DNA of 64,000 nt, taken from contig JAJTAY010000009.1 in the NCBI GenBank assembly GCA_021287165.1, positions 124,001 to 188,000 on the forward strand, written 5' to 3'. Below the pieces are notes generated by a model that was not told the DNA's origin, ran no database searches, and worked only from the letters and a program-made list of their open reading frames with translations. A program made the translations under genes and the position numbers. Origin of the DNA: Bacteroidia bacterium. GTDB taxonomy: Bacteria > Bacteroidota > Bacteroidia > Bacteroidales > F082. Each line of letters opens with the position of its first letter. The first letter of the stretch is position 1. This document shows, piece after piece, positions 47,157-55,513 of the stretch.

Positions 47157-47497
47157 AAAAGTTTGTTCTACAAAAGCCCGCATACAGCTTTTGAACAATC
47201 GAACAAATCAGACGGCTTAAACTTGCCTGCTTAATTCAGGCCTATTATTTGGATAACTGAATCTTAGCCTAACTACAAATATCGGCCAATACCAAAGGCA
47301 GCCAGCTATTTTCTGCATCACCTGAGATATCTTCATTGCATTGTCGTCCAGACCGCATACTGTGTTGTGCAGGGCGATAGTTGCTTGATAAATAATATCT
47401 TGCTCTGCGATTTAAAGCGGAAAAGTAAAAGAGGAAAGTTTGCAGAAAACTTTACTTTGGATCAAGACATCGGAGGCTTCAGAAACAAGTATTACGT
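47157..47497. other. Intergenic region between the hybrid kinase and lpxD paralogue
   Basis: About 340 bases with no supported gene. It contains the kinase promoter at its left edge and a weak terminator for the lpxD paralogue near its right end. The stretch in between (about 47240-47420) shows no recognisable repeat, RNA or open frame that I can support. Confidence 0.6.
47435..47453 (-). terminator. Weak terminator-like hairpin after the lpxD paralogue
   Basis: The minus strand reads AAAGTTT, loop TCTGC, AAACTTT, then CCTCTTTTACTTTT. The stem is short and AT-rich, so confidence is low. Confidence 0.35.
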
Positions 47498-48427
47498 TTA
47501 ACCCTCACGATCACCCTGACGCGCCAGATTTCTGAGAAAGGCCATTTCGCGCCACTTTTTACGTGCTTCGTCAACCGGCACCCCGAAGTAGGTCTTGCCG
47601 GGTTCGAGGCTTTTATCCACACCCGACATAGCCAGGATGACCGCTCCTTTTCCGATGACCAGATCTTTGTTTACCGACACACGACCCCATAAAATAACAT
47701 CATCCTCTATTTTGGTAACGCCGGCAATGGCAGCAAATGCACCAATAAGGCAATTGCGGCCAATGTAGGTATCGTGACCAATCTGGCAATGGTTATCCAT
47801 TTTTGTGCCGTCGCCGATGGTCGTGTCTCCGGTAACTCCGCGGTCGATAGAGCAGAGTGCGCCAATTTCGACCCGATTTCCGATAACCACGTTCCCACAA
47901 CTTTCGAATTTGCGGTATCCTTCCGGACGACGCTGAAAATAGTAAGCATCAGCTCCTATCACCGTTCCGGAGTGAATAATCACTTCATCGCCAATGATAC
48001 AGTTTTCATAAATGGTAACATTGGGGTGAATGATGCAGTTGCGACCGATGGTAACATTATTTCCAACAAATGCTCCGGGCTGAATAACCGTTCCTTCGCC
48101 AATGCGCGCCGTTTGGCTCACCATGGCCATCGCCGGCACAAACGGACGATGCCGTTTGATGATGCTGATAAATGCATCGAAAGGTTTTTCATGAAAAATG
48201 AGCGCCTTACCTTCAGGGCGTTCCACCTGCTTGTTGATGATGATGGTTGTGGCAGCCGAATTAAGCGCTTTAGCGTAATATTTGGGATGGTCGACAAAGG
48301 TTACATCGCCGGGCTCGACCATGTGAATCTCATTGAGGCCGGTGATGAGAAAGCCGGGATCGCCATCGTAATTTGCTTCAAGCAAAGTGGCAAGCCCCGA
48401 CAAGGTGTAGGCTTGATCAAATTTCAT
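47498..48427 (-). CDS. LpxD-family acyltransferase, second copy
   Basis: The 309-residue protein is an LpxD-like hexapeptide acyltransferase. The N-terminal uridine-binding-type domain contains GDVTFVDHPKYYAKAL. The left-handed helix of IG(x)4 repeats contains IHPNVTIYENCIIGDEV, and the catalytic-His region is NHCQIGHDTYIG. The C-terminal helix is short. It is shorter than the LpxD at 51360-52412 and differs in the acyl-binding strand, so it may handle a different acyl chain or substrate. It starts 10 bases after efp. Bacteroidota commonly carry this second copy beside efp, by recollection. A UDP-GlcNAc-derived substrate is likely but not proven. Confidence 0.8.
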   Translation of the reverse strand: MKFDQAYTLSGLATLLEANYDGDPGFLITGLNEIHMVEPGDVTFVDHPKYYAKALNSAATTIIINKQVERPEGKALIFHEKPFDAFISIIKRHRPFVPAMAMVSQTARIGEGTVIQPGAFVGNNVTIGRNCIIHPNVTIYENCIIGDEVIIHSGTVIGADAYYFQRRPEGYRKFESCGNVVIGNRVEIGALCSIDRGVTGDTTIGDGTKMDNHCQIGHDTYIGRNCLIGAFAAIAGVTKIEDDVILWGRVSVNKDLVIGKGAVILAMSGVDKSLEPGKTYFGVPVDEARKKWREMAFLRNLARQGDREG

Positions 48428-48437
48428 GGGTAGCGGC

Positions 48438-49004
48438 TTACTCTTTTGCCCTCTCGCTGTAAACCCCCTCAGCCGTGTTCACTTTCACTTTGTCGCCGAT
48501 GTTGATAAACAAAGGCACGCGGATAACAGCGCCTGTTTCGAGTGTAGCCTCTTTCATGGCATTGGTGGCAGTGTTGCCTTTTTCTCCTGGTTCGGTGTAG
48601 GTTACCTCGAGCACTACGCTGGCCGGAAGCTCGGCGCTGAGCACGCTGTCCGATTCGGTATGGTAAAGCACTTCGGCAATGTCGCCTTCACGCAAAAATT
48701 GCGGGGCATTAATCAAATCCTTGGGGATGCTGATTTGCTCGAAGGTTTCGTTGTTCATAAAGTTGTAGTCGTCACCATCGGCATACAGAAACTGCATGGG
48801 CCGGCGTTCTACGCGCTGAACATTAATTTTTACGCCGGCAGGAAAAGTATTCTGAAGAATCTTTCCTGTGCGCATATTCCTGAGCTTGGTGCGGACAAAA
48901 GCATTGCCCTTGCCAGGTTTAACATGTAAAAATTCGACGATGGAGTAGAGCTCGCCGTTAAATTCCATTACCAATCCGTTTCTGAAATCAGCAGTTGTTG
49001 CCAT
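48438..49004 (-). CDS. efp: Translation elongation factor P
   Basis: EF-P relieves ribosome stalling at proline runs. The 188-residue protein has the three-domain length and starts [20 protein letters not shown]. The conserved tip lysine is Lys32 (KPGKGNAF). The C-terminal OB domain has [16 protein letters not shown] and the ending [20 protein letters not shown]. Its own -7 box is seen 36 bases upstream, and the lpxD paralogue follows after 10 bases, so the two are likely co-transcribed. Confidence 0.98.
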   Translation of the reverse strand: MATTADFRNGLVMEFNGELYSIVEFLHVKPGKGNAFVRTKLRNMRTGKILQNTFPAGVKINVQRVERRPMQFLYADGDDYNFMNNETFEQISIPKDLINAPQFLREGDIAEVLYHTESDSVLSAELPASVVLEVTYTEPGEKGNTATNAMKEATLETGAVIRVPLFINIGDKVKVNTAEGVYSERAKE

Positions 49005-49039
49005 ATGTTATCGTTGTGTAGGTGAATTTTTTAAGGCTG

Positions 49040-49047
49040 CAAAATTA
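49040..49047 (-). promoter_or_regulatory. -7 element for efp
   Basis: The minus strand reads TAATTTTG, matching TAnnTTTG, 36 bases before the efp ATG and downstream of the lpxA terminator. Confidence 0.5.
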
Positions 49048-49050
49048 ACA

Positions 49051-49070
49051 AAAAAGGCCCAAACCGGGCC
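49051..49070 (-). terminator. Intrinsic terminator after lpxA
   Basis: The minus strand reads GGCCC, GGTTT loop, GGGCC, then a T6 tract, placed in the 99-base gap between lpxA and efp. Confidence 0.7.
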
Positions 49071-49103
49071 CTATGTTTTGTTATAAAAATCACAATTACA
49101 ACA

Positions 49104-49892
49104 TCATTCGCGGGCCTTGCCCGGTCCTTTCATGATACCTCTGGTGGAGTTTGCAATGAAATTTAGTATCTCGTCGCGGTCGGGCGAGGCGGGAACGTTG
49201 GCTTCGATATAGGCCACTGCCCTGCTCACGTTGTAGCCTTTGAGGTAAATGATGCGGTAGATATCCATAATGGCATTGATGCGTTCGTCGCTGAATCCGC
49301 GGCGACGCAACCCAATGGAATTTACGCCGATATACGACAGCGGTTCGCGTCCGGCTTTGGTAAAAGGCGGCACGTCCTTTCTGGCGAGCCCTCCTCCGCT
49401 AACCATGGAGTGGGCACCAATCTGCACAAACTGATGCACGGCGGCCAGACCGCCAATGATGGCCCAGTCGTCGATTCTGATATGCCCGGCGAGGTTGCAG
49501 GCGTTGGCCAGAATTACATTGTTGCCAATCACACAGTCGTGGGCCACATGCACATAGGCCATCAGCAAACAATTGCTGCCAACTACGGTTTCCCAGTTGG
49601 CCTTGGTGGCGCGGTTGATGGTCACAAACTCACGTATGGTGGTGTTGTCGCCAATGCGCACAATGGTTTCCTCATTATTATACTTGAGGTCCTGTGGGAT
49701 GGCAGAGATTACGGCGCCGGGAAACACCCTGCAGTTTTTTCCAATACGGGCGCCTTCCATTATTGTAACATTCGAGCCAATCCACGTGCCCTCCTCAATA
49801 ACCACATTCTTCTCGATGTTTACAAAAGGTTCAATCACCACATTGGGTGCAATTTTAGCCTGGGGATGAACGTAGGCAAGGGGCTGATTCAT
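49104..49892 (-). CDS. lpxA: UDP-N-acetylglucosamine acyltransferase
   Basis: LpxA adds the first 3-hydroxyacyl chain in lipid A synthesis. The 262-residue protein starts with VHPQAKIAPNVVIEPFVNI and has a left-handed beta-helix of hexapeptide repeats. The catalytic-His segment is LLMAYVHVAHDCVIGNN. The C-terminal helical bundle begins NSIGLRRRGFSDERI, which is LpxA-specific. It starts 8 bases after fabZ and ends at a terminator. Confidence 0.97.
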   Translation of the reverse strand: MNQPLAYVHPQAKIAPNVVIEPFVNIEKNVVIEEGTWIGSNVTIMEGARIGKNCRVFPGAVISAIPQDLKYNNEETIVRIGDNTTIREFVTINRATKANWETVVGSNCLLMAYVHVAHDCVIGNNVILANACNLAGHIRIDDWAIIGGLAAVHQFVQIGAHSMVSGGGLARKDVPPFTKAGREPLSYIGVNSIGLRRRGFSDERINAIMDIYRIIYLKGYNVSRAVAYIEANVPASPDRDEILNFIANSTRGIMKGPGKARE

Positions 49893-49900
49893 GGGAGAAA

Positions 49901-50377
49901 TTATTCTGTTTTCTTGACAATCTGTGCCATCAGGTGACCCTCGGTGACAATCTTATTACCCACATAAGCCACACCGTGCATAGCGCATATACCGCGCCTG
50001 ATGGGTGCAGTAAGTTCGAGCGTAAAGATCAGGGTATCGCCAGGAACCACTTTTTGGCGAAACTTAACATCTTCTATCTTAAGGAAATAAGTGCTGTAGT
50101 TCTCAGGGTCGGGAACACTGTGCAAAACGAATATTCCGCCTGTCTGAGCCATTGCCTCCACCTGAAGCACGCCAGGCATCACCGGCTCTTTTGGAAAGTG
50201 ACCAACGAAAAAGTGCTCGTTCATGGTCACATTTTTCAGCCCCACAATATAATCATCAGTAAGCTCCAGAATGCGGTCGATCAGCAGGAATGGAGGGCGA
50301 TGCGGCAGAATGCGCTGTATCTGCAGCACATCATAAACCGGCTCTTTCAGCAGGTCGAATGGCGGTTCTTTTTTCAT
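49901..50377 (-). CDS. fabZ: 3-hydroxyacyl-ACP dehydratase FabZ (separate from LpxC here)
   Basis: FabZ removes water from 3-hydroxyacyl-ACP in fatty-acid synthesis. The 158-residue protein has the hot-dog fold motifs: QRILPHRPPFLLIDRI, EHFFVGHFPKEPVMPG (active-site His) and LQVEAMAQTGG (active-site Glu). The chosen start is ATG at 50377, MKKEPPFDLL. In most Bacteroidota this domain is fused to the end of LpxC. Here its frame is one base off that of lpxC, and removing one A from the A6 run at 50369-50374 would join them. It overlaps the lpxC end by 47 bases and precedes lpxA. Confidence 0.88.
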   Translation of the reverse strand: MKKEPPFDLLKEPVYDVLQIQRILPHRPPFLLIDRILELTDDYIVGLKNVTMNEHFFVGHFPKEPVMPGVLQVEAMAQTGGIFVLHSVPDPENYSTYFLKIEDVKFRQKVVPGDTLIFTLELTAPIRRGICAMHGVAYVGNKIVTEGHLMAQIVKKTE

Positions 50378-51299
50378 GATTGATCTGATTGAAATATTGG
50401 TTGAAAATGATCTTAGCAAATTCGGTATTGGCGTAATGCCCTGGACGGTAAGCCTTTACATGACCTTTGATGCGCATCCCGACCAGGCTCAGATCGCCAA
50501 CAACATCCAGCAGTTTATGTCTGGCAGGCTCGTTGGGAAAGTGAAGCTCAAGGTTATTGAGAATACCTTCCTCCTTAACTTTCACCTTTGGTTTGTTGAA
50601 TAATTCGGCCAGGCGGTCAAGTTCCTCCTGACTGACTTTCCGATTAACAAAAACGATGGCATTGCTGAGATCGCCGCCTTTAATCAGATTGTTTCCCAGC
50701 AAATATTCGAGCTCGTGCAAAAAAACAAAGGTCCGGCAGGGGGCAATCTGAACAGCAAAGTCGCCGAGACTTCCCATGCTGGCATTCTGCACATTAAGCA
50801 CCTGAGTGCCATAGTCGATGGTTACGTCGACTGAATAATCACCGGCCGGACTGATGCTGAGCCAGAAACCCTTTTCATCATTGTCGATACGCAGTTCTTC
50901 ATCGATGATCAGGTACTCACGGGGCTTGTCCTGCACCTGAATACCGGCCTCAGTGAGTGCTTCCACAAAATAACGGGCACTGCCGTCGCGGATTGGGGTT
51001 TCTTCCATATCAAGCTCAATGAGCACATTGTCGATTCCAAGACCAGTGAGCGAAGCCATCACGTGTTCGATGGTATAAACCCTGGTGCCGTTCACGCCTA
51101 TGGTTGTTCCGCGCGAAGTATCCACAACATTGCTTACATGTGCCTTAATCAGAGGTTTTTCGGGCTTGTCGACCCTGCAAAATACCACTCCGTGCCCGGT
51201 TGGCGCAGGTTTGAAAGTAAGCGTTCCTTGCTGTCCGGTGTGCAGCCCGGTGCCCGAAACACTCACCGGCTTTTTAATCGTACATTGATATTCAGTCAT
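50331..51299 (-). CDS. lpxC: UDP-3-O-acyl-N-acetylglucosamine deacetylase
   Basis: LpxC carries out the committed, zinc-dependent deacetylation of lipid A synthesis. The 322-residue protein has the zinc motif TIEHVMASLTGLGIDN, the middle-domain strand RTFVFLHELEYLL, and the HKLLDVVGDLSLVG block with the other zinc His and Asp. From residue ~308 the sequence (HEKRTAIRPAERAGL) is unrelated to the family and reads out of frame with the FabZ coding sequence. Homologous fusions are about 460 residues; joining this pair would give ~465. A -7 box lies 42 bases upstream. The catalytic domain is complete. Confidence 0.92.
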   Translation of the reverse strand: MTEYQCTIKKPVSVSGTGLHTGQQGTLTFKPAPTGHGVVFCRVDKPEKPLIKAHVSNVVDTSRGTTIGVNGTRVYTIEHVMASLTGLGIDNVLIELDMEETPIRDGSARYFVEALTEAGIQVQDKPREYLIIDEELRIDNDEKGFWLSISPAGDYSVDVTIDYGTQVLNVQNASMGSLGDFAVQIAPCRTFVFLHELEYLLGNNLIKGGDLSNAIVFVNRKVSQEELDRLAELFNKPKVKVKEEGILNNLELHFPNEPARHKLLDVVGDLSLVGMRIKGHVKAYRPGHYANTEFAKIIFNQYFNQINHEKRTAIRPAERAGL

Positions 51300-51340
51300 T
51301 TGGGGAGCTACAATGGGTATGGCTCAAGGCAAAATTTGGG

Positions 51341-51348
51341 CAAAAGTA
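51341..51348 (-). promoter_or_regulatory. -7 element for lpxC
   Basis: The minus strand reads TACTTTTG, matching TAnnTTTG, in the 60-base gap between lpxD and lpxC. lpxC-fabZ-lpxA may therefore be transcribed apart from lpxD. Confidence 0.5.
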
Positions 51349-51359
51349 GGCTTTTTTTG

Positions 51360-52412
51360 TTACGCTGCCCCACCATTTCCCGCATCGAGCTGATTGAGAC
51401 GTTCTTCCAGTTGCCGCAGTCGTTTGGCCATCTCGTCGAGGTTCTTAAAGTGAACGTGCACCCGCTTGAAATCGCCGATAGGGATGGCCGGTGTGCCAAT
51501 AAGTAGCTGCCCTTTTTCTTTGATATTTGATCCCACCCCTGACTGGGCGCCAAGCTTGGTTTCGTCGGCAATGGTGAGGTGTCCGGCAAAACCTACCTGC
51601 CCTCCTATCATACACCTTGCTCCCAATCGCGTGGAACCGCTGATGCCAGTTTGTGCCGCTATAACGGTGTGCTCGCCAACTTCAACATTGTGGGCAATCT
51701 GAATCAGGTTGTCGAGCTTTACGCCACGACGGATAATTGTCGAGCCAAGCGTTGCCCTGTCGATGGTCGTATTGGCCCCTATCTCCACATCATCTTCGAT
51801 CACCACATTTCCTGTCTGAGGCACCTTATTGTAAGTACCATCAGCCTGGGGCGCAAAACCGAAGCCATCACTGCCAGCAACCACTCCGGCGTGTATGATG
51901 CACCGTTTTCCAACCTGTGTGCCCGCATAAAGTTTTACGCCGGGATAAAGGATAGTTCCTTCATCGACAACGCAATCGTCGCCCACAAACACCTGAGGAT
52001 AAATCTTCACTCCCTTTCCGATGACGGCCCGCTCACCAACAACGGCAAACTCGCCTACATATACATCATCCGACAGTTTGGCCGTTGGTGAAATAAAAGC
52101 CATGGAAGAAATTCCCATTTTATTGTCAGCCGTCTTATTGTAGAGCTCGAGCAGTCGGGCAAAGGCCGTGTAGGCATCGGCTACCCTGATGAGCGTGGCT
52201 TTCACCGGACGCTCTGCGACAAAATCGTTGTTTACAATCACCACCGAGCTATTGGTTTCATAAATATATGAGGTATATTTTGGGTTGGCCAGAAAACTCA
52301 GTGCGCCCGGTTTTCCTTCTTCTATTTTGGCTACGCTGTTCACTTTGGCGCCGGCATCGCCTTCCACCTGCCCCGAAATCAAATGGGCGATCTGTTGTGC
52401 GGTAAATTCCAT
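51360..52412 (-). CDS. lpxD: UDP-3-O-acylglucosamine N-acyltransferase
   Basis: LpxD adds the second 3-hydroxyacyl chain in lipid A synthesis. The 350-residue protein has the N-terminal domain MEFTAQQIAHLISGQVEGD with GALSFLANPKYTSYIYET. Its long left-handed beta-helix has the catalytic-His region LDNLIQIAHNVEVGEHT and the GSDGFGFAP substrate loop. The C-terminal helix (DEMAKRLRQLEERLNQL) is full. The start at 52412 is chosen because it gives the family N-terminus; an open frame extends 17 codons upstream. This is the canonical LpxD; the copy at 47498 is the second. Confidence 0.95.
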   Translation of the reverse strand: MEFTAQQIAHLISGQVEGDAGAKVNSVAKIEEGKPGALSFLANPKYTSYIYETNSSVVIVNNDFVAERPVKATLIRVADAYTAFARLLELYNKTADNKMGISSMAFISPTAKLSDDVYVGEFAVVGERAVIGKGVKIYPQVFVGDDCVVDEGTILYPGVKLYAGTQVGKRCIIHAGVVAGSDGFGFAPQADGTYNKVPQTGNVVIEDDVEIGANTTIDRATLGSTIIRRGVKLDNLIQIAHNVEVGEHTVIAAQTGISGSTRLGARCMIGGQVGFAGHLTIADETKLGAQSGVGSNIKEKGQLLIGTPAIPIGDFKRVHVHFKNLDEMAKRLRQLEERLNQLDAGNGGAA

Positions 52413-52569
52413 TGGATTGATAATTAAAGTGCTGCAAGTTACATCTTTCCCAAATGACGGCAAAACCGCTCTGCCCGAAACAGATTTTTCACACGTAACA
52501 TGCTTATTTTCATTAACTTTCGTTTCTTTTGTTTAACGTTTTTTAACGCCACCCCTACATGGTGCGAGG

Positions 52570-52577
52570 TATCTTTG
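52570..52577 (+). promoter_or_regulatory. -7 element for the Bat operon
   Basis: TATCTTTG matches TAnnTTTG, 25 bases before the moxR ATG at 52602. It lies inside a longer open frame starting at 52500, which is therefore unlikely to be coding. Confidence 0.5.
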
Positions 52578-52601
52578 CGCCTCACAAAAACACTTCGCAA
52601 C

Positions 52602-53591
52602 ATGGTTACGGATATCAGAGAACTGAACGAAAAAATTCAACAGGAGAGCCAGTTTGTCGATTTGATCAATATTGAGCTGGGTAAAATTATCGTTGGTCAG
52701 AAGGCCATGACCGAGCGATTGCTCACAGGGCTCCTTGCCAATGGTCACATCCTGCTCGAAGGCGTTCCCGGGCTTGCCAAAACACTGGCTATCAAATCGC
52801 TGGCACAAACCATCAATGCAAGTTTCAGCCGAATTCAGTTTACACCCGACCTTTTGCCTGCCGACCTCATCGGCACCCTGATCTATAGCCAGAAAAAAGA
52901 AGAATTTCAGGTGCGCAAGGGGCCAATTTTTGCCAATTTCATTCTGGCCGACGAAATAAACCGCTCGCCCGCCAAAGTGCAGAGCGCCCTCCTCGAAGCC
53001 ATGCAGGAAAAGCAGGTGACGATTGGCGAAACCACTTTTCCCCTGCCCGATCCGTTCCTGGTAATGGCTACGCAAAACCCCATCGAGCAGGAAGGCACCT
53101 ACCCGCTGCCCGAGGCGCAGGTGGACAGGTTTATGCTCAAGGTGGTGATCACCTACCCTAAAAAGGAAGAAGAGAAGCTGATCCTCAGGCAGAATATCGT
53201 TAACGAAATCAAAACCATCTCGAAAACAGTTCAGCCGGCGGACATTGTCAAGGCGCGTCAGGTGGTGAGGGAAGTTTATCTTGACGAAAAAATTGAGAAT
53301 TACATCACCGATATCGTATTTGCCACCCGATTCCCGGGTGAGTTCAGGTTAAAGCGTTTCGAAAGGCTCATTTCCTACGGGGCTTCTCCGCGTGCCTCCA
53401 TCAATCTGGCGCTGGCAGCCAAAGCCTACGCATTTATCAAGCGCAGGGGCTATGTAATACCCGAAGACATTCGCGCACTGGCGCACGACGTGCTCAGGCA
53501 CCGCATCGGACTCACCTACGAGGCCGAGGCCGAAAACGTAAGCACCGAAGAAATCATCAGCGAAGTACTCAACACCATCGAAGTTCCTTAA
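52602..53591 (+). CDS. MoxR-family AAA+ ATPase
   Basis: The 329-residue protein is a MoxR-type AAA+ ATPase. The Walker A motif is LLEGVPGLAKTLAIKSL, Walker B ADEINRSPAKVQSALLEAMQE, and the sensor 1 region VMATQNPIEQEGTYPLPEAQVDRFMLK. MoxR proteins act with VWA-domain partners as metal-insertion or folding chaperones. It starts the Bat operon and is followed by the DUF58 gene, the usual arrangement. The start is the ATG at 52602, just after the -7 box. Confidence 0.95.
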   Translation: MVTDIRELNEKIQQESQFVDLINIELGKIIVGQKAMTERLLTGLLANGHILLEGVPGLAKTLAIKSLAQTINASFSRIQFTPDLLPADLIGTLIYSQKKEEFQVRKGPIFANFILADEINRSPAKVQSALLEAMQEKQVTIGETTFPLPDPFLVMATQNPIEQEGTYPLPEAQVDRFMLKVVITYPKKEEEKLILRQNIVNEIKTISKTVQPADIVKARQVVREVYLDEKIENYITDIVFATRFPGEFRLKRFERLISYGASPRASINLALAAKAYAFIKRRGYVIPEDIRALAHDVLRHRIGLTYEAEAENVSTEEIISEVLNTIEVP

Positions 53592-53613
53592 GAACTGAAA
53601 TTCAGGAACGGAT

Positions 53614-54492
53614 ATGAGCGGGAATACTTTAGCCAACGACATTTTTTCCAGAGTCAGGCGCATCGAAATCAAGACGCGCGGTCTTTCACAGCAAATCTTT
53701 GCCGGTCAGTACCACAGCGCCTTTAAAGGACGCGGTATGGCCTTCAGCGAAGTGCGCGAGTATCAGTATGGCGATGATGTGCGCAATATCGACTGGAACG
53801 TTACCGCACGTTTCAACCACCCTTTTATCAAGGTTTTTGAAGAAGAGCGCGAACTTACCGTTATGCTGCTCATCGACGTTTCTGGCTCAAACCTTTTTGG
53901 CTCGGGAAACCAGATGAAAAAGATGCTCGCGGCGGAGATTGCTGCTGTGCTTGCTTTTTCGGCCATCAACAACAATGACAAGGTGGGCGTGATTTTCTTC
54001 AGCGACCAGGTTGAGAAGTTCATACCTCCCAAAAAAGGCACCTCGCACATTTTACGCATCATCCGCGAAGTGATCAGCTTCGAACCAAAGCATCACGGCA
54101 CAGATCTGGGCGAAGGCCTTCGGTTCCTGACCAGCGCCATTAAAAAGCGCTCGACGGCATTTCTCATTTCCGACTTTATTGCCGAAAACTTTGAACATGC
54201 CCTGCGTATTGCCGCCCGCAAGCACGACCTCATAGCGCTACGAATCACCGATAAACGCGAAAACGAACTGCCTCCCGTGGGGCTGGTCAGGTTTGAAGAT
54301 GCCGAAACCGGCGAAACGCACTGGGTGGACACTTCAAGCGAAGAAGCCCGCCGGTGGTATGCGACATGGATTTCGAAAAAAACAGAACAACTCAATAACA
54401 CTTTCACCCGCAACGGCGTGGATAATGTGGTTTTGTATACCGATGACGATTATGTGAAACCCCTGATGCAACTGTTTCGTCGCAGGGCATAA
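53614..54492 (+). CDS. DUF58 domain protein
   Basis: The 292-residue protein has the DUF58 pattern. The DUF58 core segment GRGMAFSEVREYQYGDDVRN is followed by IDWNVTARFNHPFIKVFEEE, and the VWA-like fold contains LLIDVSGSNLFGSG, a MIDAS-like Asp-x-Ser-x-Ser. It is encoded 22 bases after moxR. With MoxR it is thought to work in the Bat/periplasmic maintenance system; the biochemical role is not known. There is no membrane helix or signal peptide, so it is probably cytoplasmic. Confidence 0.92.
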   Translation: MSGNTLANDIFSRVRRIEIKTRGLSQQIFAGQYHSAFKGRGMAFSEVREYQYGDDVRNIDWNVTARFNHPFIKVFEEERELTVMLLIDVSGSNLFGSGNQMKKMLAAEIAAVLAFSAINNNDKVGVIFFSDQVEKFIPPKKGTSHILRIIREVISFEPKHHGTDLGEGLRFLTSAIKKRSTAFLISDFIAENFEHALRIAARKHDLIALRITDKRENELPPVGLVRFEDAETGETHWVDTSSEEARRWYATWISKKTEQLNNTFTRNGVDNVVLYTDDDYVKPLMQLFRRRA

Positions 54493-54538
54493 CCAAAAAT
54501 CCACGAGGCACAACAAAAACAGGTAAAGTATTTTTGAA

Positions 54539-55513
54539 ATGAGACTATTGATTATCAGTTTGTTGATTGCTTTGCTGCCGACCGGCAACCATCTGGTCGC
54601 CCAAACGGTCGAAGCAAGGGCTGTTGCTGCCTCCGACAGTCTGCTCATCGGCGGGCAACTCAGGCTTCAGCTGCTGCTCAAGATGCCATCGGGTTTTACT
54701 GCCGAATGGCCCGCATTTGGGGACACCCTCAACAAACAAGTTGAAATAGTGTCCAAAACGGCTACTGAAACCCTGCCTATCGACAACAAACAAAATATGT
54801 TGATGCGCCAGGAGCTGACCATCACCACCTTCGACACGGGCATCATCACTATTCCTCCGATCGATATTCGTTTTGCTCCTCCAGGCGACAGCATGCGTTT
54901 TGTGGCTTCCACCAATCCGCTGATGCTAAGGGTTTTTCTGCCTGAGGTCGATACTTCTGCTCCCATCAGGGCCATCAAAGGCATTGAAAAGCAACCCATC
55001 ACTCTGGCCGAAGTCTTGCCATGGATTATTGCCCTAATCCTTCTTGCACTCGCCACCTGGCTGGGAATCCGCCATTATTTAAGGTATAAAAACCGTCCGG
55101 TAGCCATAGCCCCAATCGAAGCTCCCGCGATTCCGCCTCATAAACTGGCTATCGATCAGCTTGAAGAGCTTCGGCACGAAAAGCTTTGGCAAAATGGTCG
55201 CGTAAAGGAATACTACATCAGGCTTTCCGACATTGTGAGGGTTTACGTCGAAGCACAATTCCCCGTGAATGCCGTTGAGATGACCACTCAGGAAATCATG
55301 CAGGGTCTCAGGCCCTTAGGCATCAACGAAGAGGCTCGTCAGAAGCTTCAAACTGCACTCGAACTGGCCGATTTGGTCAAATTCGCGAAGTTCCAACCCA
55401 CGGCAATGGAGAACGATCTGGCAATCAATCATGTGGTTGATTTTGTTATCGAAAGCTATGCCACGGTGGCCGAAAAAGATGAAACCATCAACAAGGAGGA
55501 AGTTGCGCCATGA
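54539..55513 (+). CDS. Membrane protein of the Bat operon (signal peptide, Ig-like domain, one helix)
   Basis: The 324-residue protein has a signal peptide (MRLLIISLLIALLPTGNHLVAQ), an extracytoplasmic beta-rich domain (~25-150), a single helix at ~160-180 (VLPWIIALILLALATWLGI) and a cytoplasmic helical tail (~200-324) containing LSDIVRVYVEAQFPVNAVEM. This resembles the unnamed third gene of Bacteroidota Bat operons, close to DUF4381. Its tail also resembles the C-terminal part of BatD in this window. Its stop overlaps the batA start by four bases. Confidence 0.75.
   Translation: MRLLIISLLIALLPTGNHLVAQTVEARAVAASDSLLIGGQLRLQLLLKMPSGFTAEWPAFGDTLNKQVEIVSKTATETLPIDNKQNMLMRQELTITTFDTGIITIPPIDIRFAPPGDSMRFVASTNPLMLRVFLPEVDTSAPIRAIKGIEKQPITLAEVLPWIIALILLALATWLGIRHYLRYKNRPVAIAPIEAPAIPPHKLAIDQLEELRHEKLWQNGRVKEYYIRLSDIVRVYVEAQFPVNAVEMTTQEIMQGLRPLGINEEARQKLQTALELADLVKFAKFQPTAMENDLAINHVVDFVIESYATVAEKDETINKEEVAP

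Noticed and set aside
50366..50378. A programmed -1 ribosomal frameshift linking LpxC to FabZ
   Set aside because: The frame change required is +1, and the A6 run is not in the phase of an A-AAA-AAG slippery site.
50378..50419. An earlier FabZ start at 50419
   Set aside because: The extra 14 residues are the lpxC sequence in another frame; the ATG at 50377 gives the family-like N-terminus.
52500..52601. An extended N-terminus of MoxR starting at 52500
   Set aside because: It spans the -7 box, and the added residues are unlike MoxR starts.
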